Origin: Desulfobacteraceae bacterium
Lineage (GTDB): Bacteria; Desulfobacterota; Desulfobacteria; Desulfobacterales; JAABSP01
DNA: 7,284 nt
Direction: 5' to 3'
Assembly: GCA_011390035.1 (NCBI GenBank)
Contig: JAABTE010000129.1
Location: 1 to 7,284 of the forward strand
Below, piece by piece: positions 1 through 6,365 of this stretch. The notes beneath the pieces are model-generated. The model ran no database searches. It was given only the letters and a program-made list of their open reading frames with translations, and was not told where the DNA came from. The position numbers and the translations under genes are program-made. Each line of letters starts with the position of its first letter. Position 1 is the first letter of the stretch.

Positions 1-2742
1 CCGCATCCGCCGGGTGGTCTCGAAGCCGTCCATCCCCGGCATCTGAATATCCATGAGAACCAGGTTATAAGTGCCGGTTTCCAGCTTCCGAAGGGCCTCC
101 TCCCCGCTGACGGCCACCTCTGCGGAAAAGCCCATGCGGGCCAGCAGGGTCAATGCCAGTTGCTGGTTGAACAGGTTGTCCTCCACCAGCAGAATCCGAA
201 CGGATGCCTTATAGGCCGCCGGCAGGGAGGATGCGGCCCCGATGGTTTCGGTGACCTGCGCGGCCGGCGCGGCCTTCCGAAGCCCGCATTCCGGCGCCCT
301 TTCAAAGCCTGCGGTGAACCAGAAAGCGGCGCCCTTGCCCGGCTCGCTCTCGACGCCGATATCGCCCCCCATTATTTGAACCAGCTTCCGGCAGATGGCA
401 AGGCCAAGGCCGGTGCCTCCGAACTCGCGGCTGGTGGAGGCGTCCACCTGGGAAAAGTGCTGGAAAAGCCGGTCCATCCGATCTTTCGGAATGCCGATGC
501 CGGTATCGGAGACCACGAATCGCGGAAAAACCCGCCCCTCTTGCTCCCGATCCAGGGACACATGGACGCTCACCTTTCCGGCCCGGGTGAATTTGACGGC
601 GTTTCCAACGAGATTGATGAGAATCTGGCGCAGCCGGTTCGGATCTCCCAGCAACGCCACGCGGGCGCTGGCGTCGATTTCGCAGGACAGGGCGATCTCC
701 TTTTCCGCGGCTTTGACCCGGAACATCCTCGCCACCTCCGTCACCACTTCCCCCAGGTCGAAATCCACCGATTCCAGCGCCATCTTCCCCGCCTCGATCT
801 TGGACAGGTCGAGGATGTCGTCGATCAACGCCAGCAGGTTCTCCGATGCGGCGTGAATGGCCGCCGCCTGCCCCACCCGCTCCCGGGCCGCGCCCGGCTC
901 CGAATTCGGCTCCGGCCGGTCCTCCATCAGCAGTCGTGACATGCCCATGATCACGTTCATGGGGGTGCGGATCTCATGGCTCATGTTGGCCAGAAATTCG
1001 CTCTTGATCCGGTTGGCCGCCTCTGCCTGCTCCTTGGCTTTTTGAAGATCGGCCTTCATCCGGCGCTCCCCGTCAAATTTTTCCCTCAGCAGGATCTCCA
1101 TGTTCTGAAATCTTCCGGACAGGGAATCGACCTCTGCGATGGCGCTGGACGGATACCGGTGGGGCGGCGCCCGGCGCTCCAGGGTGTGGGGAATGTTGGT
1201 GGTGAGCCGGTCCAGGCCGGCGATTGAAGCGGCGATGCGCCGGCTGACCGCGGCCGTCACGCAGATCATCACCAGGATGATGCTCATGGCGATAATCAGA
1301 TCGGCGATATAGAAGGCGAGCAGCCGCGCCTGATACGGGGCGGCCGAAAACTCGGCCACCAGTGTCAGGCCCGAGCCGGCGCCCACGGGCGTTTCCTTGA
1401 CATAGGTCGAACGATACCAGCGCAGCATCGGATTTTTCAGATGGGACGCCGGCATTCTCTGATAAAATGCGTCGTCTATCCGGCGGGTCTGACCTGAAGC
1501 GGCTTCGGGATAGGTTTCCGTGAGATCGTGGCCGGCATCGGAGGCGGCCACCACCCGCCGGTGATGGTCCAGGATGATAAAGCGCTCGTGGGGCGCGGCC
1601 ACATCCCCGGCGATCACCTGGCGTATTCGCTCCAGGGCCAGCGAGCCCATGACGAATCCGGAAAAGCGGCCATCAATGGTCACGGCGACGGCTATCAGCA
1701 CAAGCGGCAGATTGGTGATCCGGTCCTTGATCACCTCGGACATCGCGACCTTTCCACCAGCCCGGAGCTTCTGGAAATAATCCCGGTCCGCCAGGCTCAT
1801 CCCGATGACGGAACGGCCGTCCCACCCGGCGCCGGGGGAAGCGGCCAGAATGCGCCCATCAGCGTCGCCGATCGCCAGAACCAGAAAATCCCGGTTATAC
1901 GCCTTGAGGGTGGACAATGTTTCCCCCAGCGCCGAAGACGATTCCATGCCAGAGCGGGACACCTCCACCGACAGCCGCTGAACCACCTCGCTGTTGCTAT
2001 CGATCCAATCCCGAAGAGCATCAACAAGATACCCAGCGCTCTTGGTCGCCTGGCTCCGAATATCCGCTTCGATCTGGAAGAACTGGGCCTTGCCGTAAAT
2101 GGATAGAAAGAGAAACATTGTCACCAGAACGCCGCAGACGATCGGCTGAAAAATCGTGGACCGGAGGGGCAGCTTTTCCATGCCGCCGATGCCGCCGGCC
2201 CGGCCGGCCCGGCCTCCCGCCCCGCCCCGGATCAGGGCCGGCAACGGGGTGTATTGCAGCAGAATGGAGGCCAGGGTGGCGTTGAAGATGCCGTTCAGCG
2301 CCTGCTTGAGCATGACGACGCCGACTGCCAGCCGGTTCATGCCGATGCCGTATCGATAGCACGCCCACACCAGGGGCATGCCCAGCAGCAGCCAGAAGGC
2401 CAGGTCCAGCACAACGATCTCGCTTTCCTGGTATCGATCCAGCAGGATGCCCACGAACAGCGCCTCGGCCACGAGAATGGCCAGGGCATAAGGATGCGCC
2501 CACCGCAAAAGTGTGTAGCTTCCCGCCACCCCGGCGGCCGCCACGGCCACGGGCAGGCGGTAGAATCTCAGAAGGATCAGCGTGAACACGCTGCCGAACA
2601 GGGTCTCGATGCCCAAAAGCAGGTCCAGGTAAAGGATGTTGCCCAGCACGCCCGCGCAGGTCAGGATCAGAAGCGGCGGCCAGTTCCTTATGGTCATTTT
2701 TGGAATCATGGTGCCTCGGTTTTGGTTGCGATGCCTGTCCAT
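1..2742 (-). CDS. Hybrid sensor histidine kinase (multi-TM, dCache, HAMP-like, HisKA, HATPase_c, REC), C-terminus cut by window edge
   Basis: Membrane-bound sensor kinase that should sense an extracytoplasmic signal, autophosphorylate a histidine and pass the phosphate to its own receiver. The frame reads 914 codons without a stop and leaves the window at position 1. The first ~165 residues are very hydrophobic, with five or six likely membrane spans. A Gly/Arg-rich linker (~172-188) follows, then a span at ~198-216. An extracytoplasmic region (~218-472) has dCache features, including RDYFQ near 320. Next come a span at ~474-499, a HAMP-like segment (~500-552) and a short coiled coil. HisKA has H589 in MSHEIRTPMN. 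HATPase_c has its N box at N714, DTGIGIP at 746-752 and GLGLAI at 778-783. REC begins near 849 with E854/D855 and phospho-acceptor D898 in MDIQMPGMDG. The start at 2742 is chosen for AAAGGGAG six bases upstream; in-frame ATGs at 2709 and 2697 are weaker. Any second REC, Hpt or output domain lies outside the window. The signal is unknown. Confidence 0.93.
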   Translation of the reverse strand, partial: MDRHRNQNRGTMIPKMTIRNWPPLLILTCAGVLGNILYLDLLLGIETLFGSVFTLILLRFYRLPVAVAAAGVAGSYTLLRWAHPYALAILVAEALFVGILLDRYQESEIVVLDLAFWLLLGMPLVWACYRYGIGMNRLAVGVVMLKQALNGIFNATLASILLQYTPLPALIRGGAGGRAGRAGGIGGMEKLPLRSTIFQPIVCGVLVTMFLFLSIYGKAQFFQIEADIRSQATKSAGYLVDALRDWIDSNSEVVQRLSVEVSRSGMESSSALGETLSTLKAYNRDFLVLAIGDADGRILAASPGAGWDGRSVIGMSLADRDYFQKLRAGGKVAMSEVIKDRITNLPLVLIAVAVTIDGRFSGFVMGSLALERIRQVIAGDVAAPHERFIILDHHRRVVAASDAGHDLTETYPEAASGQTRRIDDAFYQRMPASHLKNPMLRWYRSTYVKETPVGAGSGLTLVAEFSAAPYQARLLAFYIADLIIAMSIILVMICVTAAVSRRIAASIAGLDRLTTNIPHTLERRAPPHRYPSSAIAEVDSLSGRFQNMEILLREKFDGERRMKADLQKAKEQAEAANRIKSEFLANMSHEIRTPMNVIMGMSRLLMEDRPEPNSEPGAARERVGQAAAIHAASENLLALIDDILDLSKIEAGKMALESVDFDLGEVVTEVARMFRVKAAEKEIALSCEIDASARVALLGDPNRLRQILINLVGNAVKFTRAGKVSVHVSLDREQEGRVFPRFVVSDTGIGIPKDRMDRLFQHFSQVDASTSREFGGTGLGLAICRKLVQIMGGDIGVESEPGKGAAFWFTAGFERAPECGLRKAAPAAQVTETIGAASSLPAAYKASVRILLVEDNLFNQQLALTLLARMGFSAEVAVSGEEALRKLETGTYNLVLMDIQMPGMDGFETTRRMR
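2195..2214. repeat. GC-only 9-bp tandem repeat inside the kinase gene
   Basis: CCGGCCCGG occurs twice in tandem (2195-2203 and 2204-2212), followed by a partial third unit (CC). It encodes part of the Gly/Ala/Arg linker (kinase residues ~172-188) between the N-terminal membrane domain and the span before the dCache domain. The unit is a multiple of three, so gain or loss of a copy would keep the reading frame and only change linker length. Confidence 0.6.
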
Positions 2743-2748
2743 CCCAAG

Positions 2749-2756
2749 CTCCCTTT
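2749..2756 (-). promoter_or_regulatory. Ribosome binding site of the kinase gene
   Basis: On the minus strand the bases read AAAGGGAG, with GGAG ending six bases before the ATG at 2742. This purine-rich match at good spacing is the main reason for choosing that ATG over the downstream in-frame ATGs at 2709 and 2697. Confidence 0.6.
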
Positions 2757-2761
2757 CTTCA

Positions 2762-2779
2762 TGAGCCACGCCCGGCTCA
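2762..2779 (-). other. Short inverted repeat (possible hairpin) in the kinase leader
   Basis: TGAGCC (2762-2767) and GGCTCA (2774-2779) are perfect inverted repeats separated by six bases. In the predicted kinase leader RNA they could form a six-pair GC-rich hairpin about five bases upstream of the Shine-Dalgarno sequence. There is no U tract, so it does not look like an intrinsic terminator. It could affect translation initiation or mRNA stability, or be fortuitous. Confidence 0.35.
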
Positions 2780-2802
2780 ATGGAATCATTCAATGGAATC
2801 AT
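2777..2802. repeat. Perfect tandem duplication of a 13-bp unit
   Basis: TCAATGGAATCAT occurs twice back to back (2777-2789 and 2790-2802) with no mismatch. Nine of the thirteen bases (TGGAATCAT) recur at 2701-2709, just inside the kinase gene. The junction of the two units creates the 9-bp palindrome GAATCATTC. The array lies just downstream of the candidate minus-strand -10 element, where a repressor would be expected to block the kinase promoter. The repeat is certain; a role as an operator is inference. Confidence 0.7.
2783..2791. promoter_or_regulatory. Operator-like palindrome, copy 1 (kinase side)
   Basis: GAATCATTC is a perfect palindrome around a central C at 2787. The dyad extends imperfectly outward, with the pairs 2780/2794 and 2781/2793 also complementary. 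The same 9-mer occurs at 2890-2898 beside the tetR-like promoter. TetR-family proteins bind short dyads as dimers, so the encoded repressor is a candidate ligand. The assignment rests only on repetition and position. Confidence 0.4.
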
Positions 2803-2806
2803 ATAT

Positions 2807-2835
2807 AATATACTGTATCCATTTGAAAGCGGAAA
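2807..2835 (-). promoter_or_regulatory. Candidate promoter of the kinase gene
   Basis: In the AT-rich intergenic stretch, the minus strand carries TATATT (2812-2807) as a possible -10 element. A poor -35 match, TTTCCG (2835-2830), lies 17 bases upstream. Transcription would begin near 2800, within the 13-bp tandem repeat, giving a leader of about 58 bases. Several overlapping TA-rich alternatives exist between 2800 and 2812, so the exact -10 is uncertain, and the weak -35 suggests an activator or low basal expression. Confidence 0.3.
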
Positions 2836-2853
2836 TGCGTCTCAAAATACCCA

Positions 2854-2881
2854 TTGACAACTTAAAATTATTATTTAAAAT
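2854..2881 (+). promoter_or_regulatory. Sigma-70-type promoter of the tetR/efflux operon
   Basis: A consensus -35 box, TTGACA (2854-2859), is followed after a 16-bp AT-rich spacer by TAAAAT (2876-2881), which matches the -10 consensus at five of six positions. Transcription would begin near 2888, leaving a leader of about 35 bases before the repressor ATG. The palindrome GAATCATTC (2890-2898) would then lie at the start of the transcript, a usual place for an autorepressor operator. This is the best promoter match I see in the window. Confidence 0.65.
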
Positions 2882-2889
2882 TTATGTTT

Positions 2890-2898
2890 GAATCATTC
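2890..2898. promoter_or_regulatory. Operator-like palindrome, copy 2 (tetR side)
   Basis: GAATCATTC is repeated exactly from 2783-2791. Here the dyad extends by one pair to TGAATCATTCA (2889-2899), five plus five bases around the central C at 2894. It directly follows the predicted -10 box and would overlap the transcription start of the operon, consistent with autorepression. The two palindrome centres are 107 bp apart, roughly ten helical turns. Binding by the encoded regulator is inferred, not shown. Confidence 0.45.
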
Positions 2899-2910
2899 AT
2901 TTAACACAGC

Positions 2911-2914
2911 GGAG
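2911..2914 (+). promoter_or_regulatory. Ribosome binding site of the tetR-like gene
   Basis: GGAG lies nine bases upstream of the ATG at 2924. It supports that ATG over the in-frame TTG at 2888, which lies at the predicted transcription start and so could hardly have a ribosome binding site of its own. Confidence 0.55.
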
Positions 2915-2923
2915 AAAAACCCC

Positions 2924-3610
2924 ATGGCTCACCCGAAACCACCCGACACCAAGGAAAAACTGCTCAACGCCGCCGGCGAGGTCTTTGCCGAAAAAGGCTT
3001 CCGCGACGCCACGGTGGCGGAGATATGCGGCCGGGCCGACGCCAACATAGCCGCCGTCAATTACCACTTCGGCGGCAAGGAGGCCCTTTACCAGCAGACG
3101 TGGCGCCACGCCTTCGCCCAATCCATCAGGACGCATCCCCAGGACGGCGGGGTGGAGCGGAACGCGCCGCCGGAAGAGCGGCTTCGGGGCCGGGTTAAGG
3201 CGCTGGTCGGGCGGATAGTCGATGAAAACAATCGGGATTTCGTGATCGCCCAGATGGAGTTCGCCAATCCCACCGGCCTGCTGGCCGAGGTGATGGAATC
3301 GGCCATGAACCCCTTGCGCCAGAAAACCCGCTCCCTCATGCGGGAACTGCTAGGGCCGGACGCCACCGAGCGGCAGGCGACGCACTGCGAGATCTTTCTT
3401 CTCAGCATGTGCTTTCATCCGCCGCTGATCCAGCGGGCCAGGCGGCGGATGAAGGGCATCGAGAGCCCGGCTGTCATCGATGACCTTGAGATGTTTACCA
3501 GCAATCTCATAACCTTCGCCCTGGCGGGGATCGCGGCGGTTCGGGACAATGCCCGGCTGAATTGGGATGCCGGAGCCGGTTCAACGAAAGCGGCCGAAAA
3601 GGCATCATGA
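2924..3610 (+). CDS. TetR-family transcriptional regulator, CecR (YbiH)-like
   Basis: A 228-residue DNA-binding repressor. The N-terminal TetR helix-turn-helix spans about residues 10-57, with the typical AGEVFAEKGF helix start, ATVAEIC, and the recognition-helix end NYHFGGKEALY. The rest (~80-215) is all-helical and resembles the CecR/DUF1956-type ligand-binding domain, including an ANPTGLLAEVM segment. In E. coli, CecR controls an ABC-type drug efflux locus (ybhGFSR) that also contains a membrane-fusion protein, which fits this neighbourhood. The gene is first in the operon; the efflux lipoprotein begins 11 bases after its stop. It probably represses its own promoter, and so the pump, until an inducer binds. 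I chose ATG 2924, which has GGAG nine bases upstream and excludes twelve unconserved-looking residues reachable only from a TTG at 2888. The inducer is not identifiable. Confidence 0.9.
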   Translation: MAHPKPPDTKEKLLNAAGEVFAEKGFRDATVAEICGRADANIAAVNYHFGGKEALYQQTWRHAFAQSIRTHPQDGGVERNAPPEERLRGRVKALVGRIVDENNRDFVIAQMEFANPTGLLAEVMESAMNPLRQKTRSLMRELLGPDATERQATHCEIFLLSMCFHPPLIQRARRRMKGIESPAVIDDLEMFTSNLITFALAGIAAVRDNARLNWDAGAGSTKAAEKAS

Positions 3611-3621
3611 GAGGCGCCCCA

Positions 3622-5070
3622 ATGAACATTCATCCAATCATCCGCCTGCTGATACTGATGTCCTGCATCGGCCTCGCAGCATGCGCCGCCGGGCCGGATT
3701 ACGCGCCGCCGGATCTGGCGGCTCCCCCGGCCTGGAGCCGGCTGGCAACAGGGGACGCGCCAATGTTCGAGGGCGCCGATCCGGGCGATTTAAGCCGGTG
3801 GTGGGAGCGCTTTGGAGACCCGCTGCTGTCCGACCTTGCGGCCGAGGCCCTTCGGGAAAATCAGGATCTTCACGCCGCCCGCGCCCGATTGCGCCAGGCC
3901 CGGGCCCGGGCGGGCGCGGCGTCGGCCGATTTCTTCCCGGACCTGAACGCCTCGGCTTCCGGCAGAACCAGCCGATCCAGCAAGGAAACCGGCGGCGGCG
4001 GCACACGGGAGTTTTACAGCGCGGGCCTTGACGCGAGCTGGGAGCTGGATGTTTTCGGCGGCGTCCGTAGAAGCGTGGAGGCGGCCCGGGCAGATCTTGC
4101 AGCCGCTGCGGCCGGTCTTCGGGACGTTCAGGTGTCGCTGATGGCCGAGGTGGCGATGAATTATGTCCAGGTCCGGTCCCTTCAGACCCGGATCGACATC
4201 GCCAGGGACAACCTGAAAAGCCAGGCGGAAACCCTGCAACTCACCACATGGCGAGCCCAGGCGGGTCTTGTGGGCGCCCAGGACGTGGAGCAGGCCCGGG
4301 CCAACCTGGAGCAGACCCGGGCGCGGATGCCGAGCCTTCAAATCAGCCTGGCCGAGGCCGAGCACAGCCTGGACATCCTGCTGGGAAAGCCGCCGGGAAC
4401 CCTGCGGCCGCGCCTGGCCGGCGGCGGAGATCTGCCGACGCCCCCCGAGCGGGTGGCCGTGGGCATCCCGGCGGATGTTCTGCGCCAGCGGCCGGACGTG
4501 CGGGCCGCCGAGCGGACCCTGGCGGGGGAGACGGCACGGGTGGGGGTGGCCGAGGCGGCCCGGTATCCGGCATTCAGGCTCTCGGGCTCCATCGGGCTGG
4601 AGGCGCTGACCATAGGGGCCCTGGGCAACAGCGGGGCCGGCGCATCGTCACTGCTGGCCGGGGTTTCGGCGCCGCTCTTTAACGCCGGGCGGCTGCGACG
4701 GCAGGTGGAAATCCAGGACGCGGCCCGTGAGCAGGCCCTGGCAGGCTATCGGCAGGCCGTACTCGACGCCCTTCGGGACGTGGAAAACGCCCTGGTGGCC
4801 CTGGCCCGGAACCAGGAGCGCGCCATGTCGCTGAAAAGGGCCGCCGAGGCGGCCGGCAAGGCCGCCGCCATGGCCCGTCAGCGCTATGCCGCGGGGCTGA
4901 TCGATTTTCAGCCTGTGCTTGACACGGACCGGACCGAGCTGTCCGTTGAAGACAATCTCGCCGGCGCCCGGGCGGACGGCGCGCTGGCCCTCATCCAATT
5001 ATACAAGGCCCTGGGCGGCGGCTGGCGACCGCGAGCCGAAACCCGCCCGGCCGGCGAGGACATGCCATGA
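3622..5070 (+). CDS. Outer-membrane efflux lipoprotein, NodT/OprM/CusC family
   Basis: TolC-like outer-membrane duct of a tripartite efflux system, 482 residues, normal for the NodT subgroup. The N-terminus is a lipoprotein signal peptide: a charged start, a hydrophobic stretch, and the lipobox LAAC with the lipidated Cys at residue 21. Mature Ala-Ala follows, without the Asp that signals inner-membrane retention. Family landmarks follow: GPDY just after the Cys; WWERFGDPLL near residue 57; a first OEP repeat with long Ala/Arg-rich helices; then IPADVLRQRPDVRAAER near 285 and RYPAFRLSGSIG, which open the second repeat. ATG 3622 is chosen because it has GAGG seven bases upstream and starts the signal peptide cleanly. 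An in-frame ATG at 3607 would overlap the repressor stop (ATGA) and add five residues, and cannot be excluded. Its stop overlaps the next gene's ATG, so the pair is probably translationally coupled. Substrate unknown. Confidence 0.94.
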   Translation: MNIHPIIRLLILMSCIGLAACAAGPDYAPPDLAAPPAWSRLATGDAPMFEGADPGDLSRWWERFGDPLLSDLAAEALRENQDLHAARARLRQARARAGAASADFFPDLNASASGRTSRSSKETGGGGTREFYSAGLDASWELDVFGGVRRSVEAARADLAAAAAGLRDVQVSLMAEVAMNYVQVRSLQTRIDIARDNLKSQAETLQLTTWRAQAGLVGAQDVEQARANLEQTRARMPSLQISLAEAEHSLDILLGKPPGTLRPRLAGGGDLPTPPERVAVGIPADVLRQRPDVRAAERTLAGETARVGVAEAARYPAFRLSGSIGLEALTIGALGNSGAGASSLLAGVSAPLFNAGRLRRQVEIQDAAREQALAGYRQAVLDALRDVENALVALARNQERAMSLKRAAEAAGKAAAMARQRYAAGLIDFQPVLDTDRTELSVEDNLAGARADGALALIQLYKALGGGWRPRAETRPAGEDMP

Positions 5071-6365
5071 GCGAGGTCAAAACATTGCCGGAAGAACCGG
5101 ACGATACCCTAAAGCAGCTTCTTAAAACCCATTCCAAAGGGCGCTTCCGGCGCCGCTGGCCCTGGGTTATCGCCGCGCTGATCATTCTCGGGGCGCTGGC
5201 GGCCTGGCGCCTGGGCATCGAGGATGAGACGGCCACCGCCCGCTACCGGACCGAGCCGGCCGTTGTGGGCGAGCTGGTGGTGACGGTGTCGGCTACCGGC
5301 AACCTTCAGCCCACCAACCAGGTGGACGTGGGCAGCGAGCTTTCCGGCATCGTGGAGGTGGTGTGCGTGGATGTGAACGATCAGGTGACGGAGGGTCAGG
5401 AGCTGGCCCGGCTCGATCTTTCAAAGCTTCGAGACGCGGTGGCCCGGTCCGAGGCCAACCTGGCCGTCGCCGAGGCCCAGGTGATCCAGGCAGAGGCCAC
5501 GGTGGCCGAGGCGCAAGCGACCCTGTCGCGCTACAACCAGGTGGCAAGGCTGTCCGGCGGAAAGGTGCCCTCCAAAAGCGAGATGGACACGGCCAGGGCC
5601 AACCTCAAACGGGCCGAGGCAAACGCGGCCGGGGCCCGGGCCGGAGTGGTCCAGGCCCAGGCCAATCTGCAATCCGAAAAGACCGATCTGTCCAAGGCCA
5701 GCGTCCGCTCCCCCATCAACGGCGTGGTGCTGGACCGGCAGGTGGAGCCGGGCCAGACAGTGGCCGCCTCCTTCCAGGCCCCGGTGCTATTCACCCTGGC
5801 CGAGGACCTGACGAAGATGGAGCTTCAGGTGGATGTGGACGAGGCCGACGTGGGCCAGGTGCAGGCAGGCCAGTTGGCCACCTTCGGCGTGGATGCGTGG
5901 CCCGGGCGACGGTATGCCGCGGTGATCGAGCGGGTGGGCTACGGGGCGCGGGAAAAGGACGGGGTGATCTCCTATCCCACCGTGCTGGCGGTGCGAAACG
6001 ATGACCTGTCCCTGCGGCCCGGCATGACCGGCTCCGCCGAGATCACCACCCTGACTCGGGAAAACGCCCTGCTGGCGCCCAACGCCGCCCTGCGCTTTTC
6101 GCCGCCGGAAGCGGCGGGGGCGCCACGGACGCGATCGGGCGGCGGCGTGCTTACCCGGCTGTTTCCCAGGCCGTCCCGCCGGGGGCGGGAAAGACAGATG
6201 CCGGCGGCCGGCGGCGCCCCGCGCGTGTGGGTTTTGCGGGACGGCGCGCCGGTTGCCGTCGATGTTCAGACGGGGGCCACAAACGGCCGCGTGACCGAAA
6301 TCACCGGCGGAGCGCTGGAGCCAGGCATGCCCCTGATCACCGAGGCCCTGGGCGGCGCCTCATGA
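5067..6365 (+). CDS. Periplasmic adaptor / membrane-fusion protein, MacA (HlyD/RND-MFP) family
   Basis: Adaptor joining the inner-membrane ABC transporter to the outer-membrane duct, 432 residues. A cytoplasmic basic N-terminus (FRRRWPW, ~27-33) precedes one membrane anchor (~33-48). The first lipoyl half includes GELVVTVSATGNLQPTNQVDV and SELSGIVEVV (~70-100). A long Ala/Glu/Gln-rich coiled-coil hairpin (~120-210) follows, then the second lipoyl half (VRSPINGVVLDRQVEPGQTV). Beta-barrel and membrane-proximal domains run to the end, with LRPGMTGSAEI before residue 330. This order is that of MacA. A Gly/Pro/Arg-rich segment (~346-386) interrupts the membrane-proximal domain before VWVLRDGAPV. 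The ATG overlaps the previous stop (ATGA) and has GAGG seven bases upstream. Its own stop overlaps the ATPase start in the same way, so expression is likely coupled on both sides. Confidence 0.94.
   Translation: MSEVKTLPEEPDDTLKQLLKTHSKGRFRRRWPWVIAALIILGALAAWRLGIEDETATARYRTEPAVVGELVVTVSATGNLQPTNQVDVGSELSGIVEVVCVDVNDQVTEGQELARLDLSKLRDAVARSEANLAVAEAQVIQAEATVAEAQATLSRYNQVARLSGGKVPSKSEMDTARANLKRAEANAAGARAGVVQAQANLQSEKTDLSKASVRSPINGVVLDRQVEPGQTVAASFQAPVLFTLAEDLTKMELQVDVDEADVGQVQAGQLATFGVDAWPGRRYAAVIERVGYGAREKDGVISYPTVLAVRNDDLSLRPGMTGSAEITTLTRENALLAPNAALRFSPPEAAGAPRTRSGGGVLTRLFPRPSRRGRERQMPAAGGAPRVWVLRDGAPVAVDVQTGATNGRVTEITGGALEPGMPLITEALGGAS

Noticed and set aside
160..939. Plus-strand open frame of 259 codons
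   Set aside because: It lies antisense to the HisKA/HATPase/REC part of the kinase. Its translation is low-complexity (His, Gly, Arg, Pro) with no domain, while the minus strand shows every kinase motif in one frame.
1528..2106. Plus-strand open frame of 192 codons
   Set aside because: Antisense to the dCache region of the kinase. No recognisable motifs; explained by the GC-rich codon bias of the minus-strand gene.
2021..2503. Minus-strand 160-codon frame overlapping the kinase
   Set aside because: A different frame from the kinase on the same strand, rich in Gly/Arg/Pro with no domain. The kinase frame here encodes coherent membrane spans.
2254..2808. Plus-strand open frame running into the intergenic region
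   Set aside because: Antisense to the kinase N-terminus, and its end crosses the AT-rich promoter region. The His/Gln-rich product shows no family features.
2888..2926. TTG at 2888 as the start of the TetR-like regulator
   Set aside because: It coincides with the predicted transcription start and has no upstream ribosome binding site. ATG 2924 has GGAG at nine bases and gives a standard TetR N-terminus.
3607..3624. ATG at 3607 as start of the efflux lipoprotein
   Set aside because: Possible because it overlaps the repressor stop as ATGA, but ATG 3622 has the better spaced GAGG and begins the lipoprotein signal peptide directly. Kept only as an alternative.
5067..6365. RND (AcrA/MexA-type) pump adaptor
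   Set aside because: The adaptor has an N-terminal membrane anchor rather than a lipobox and is followed by ABC ATPase and permease genes, not by an RND transporter gene, within the visible sequence.
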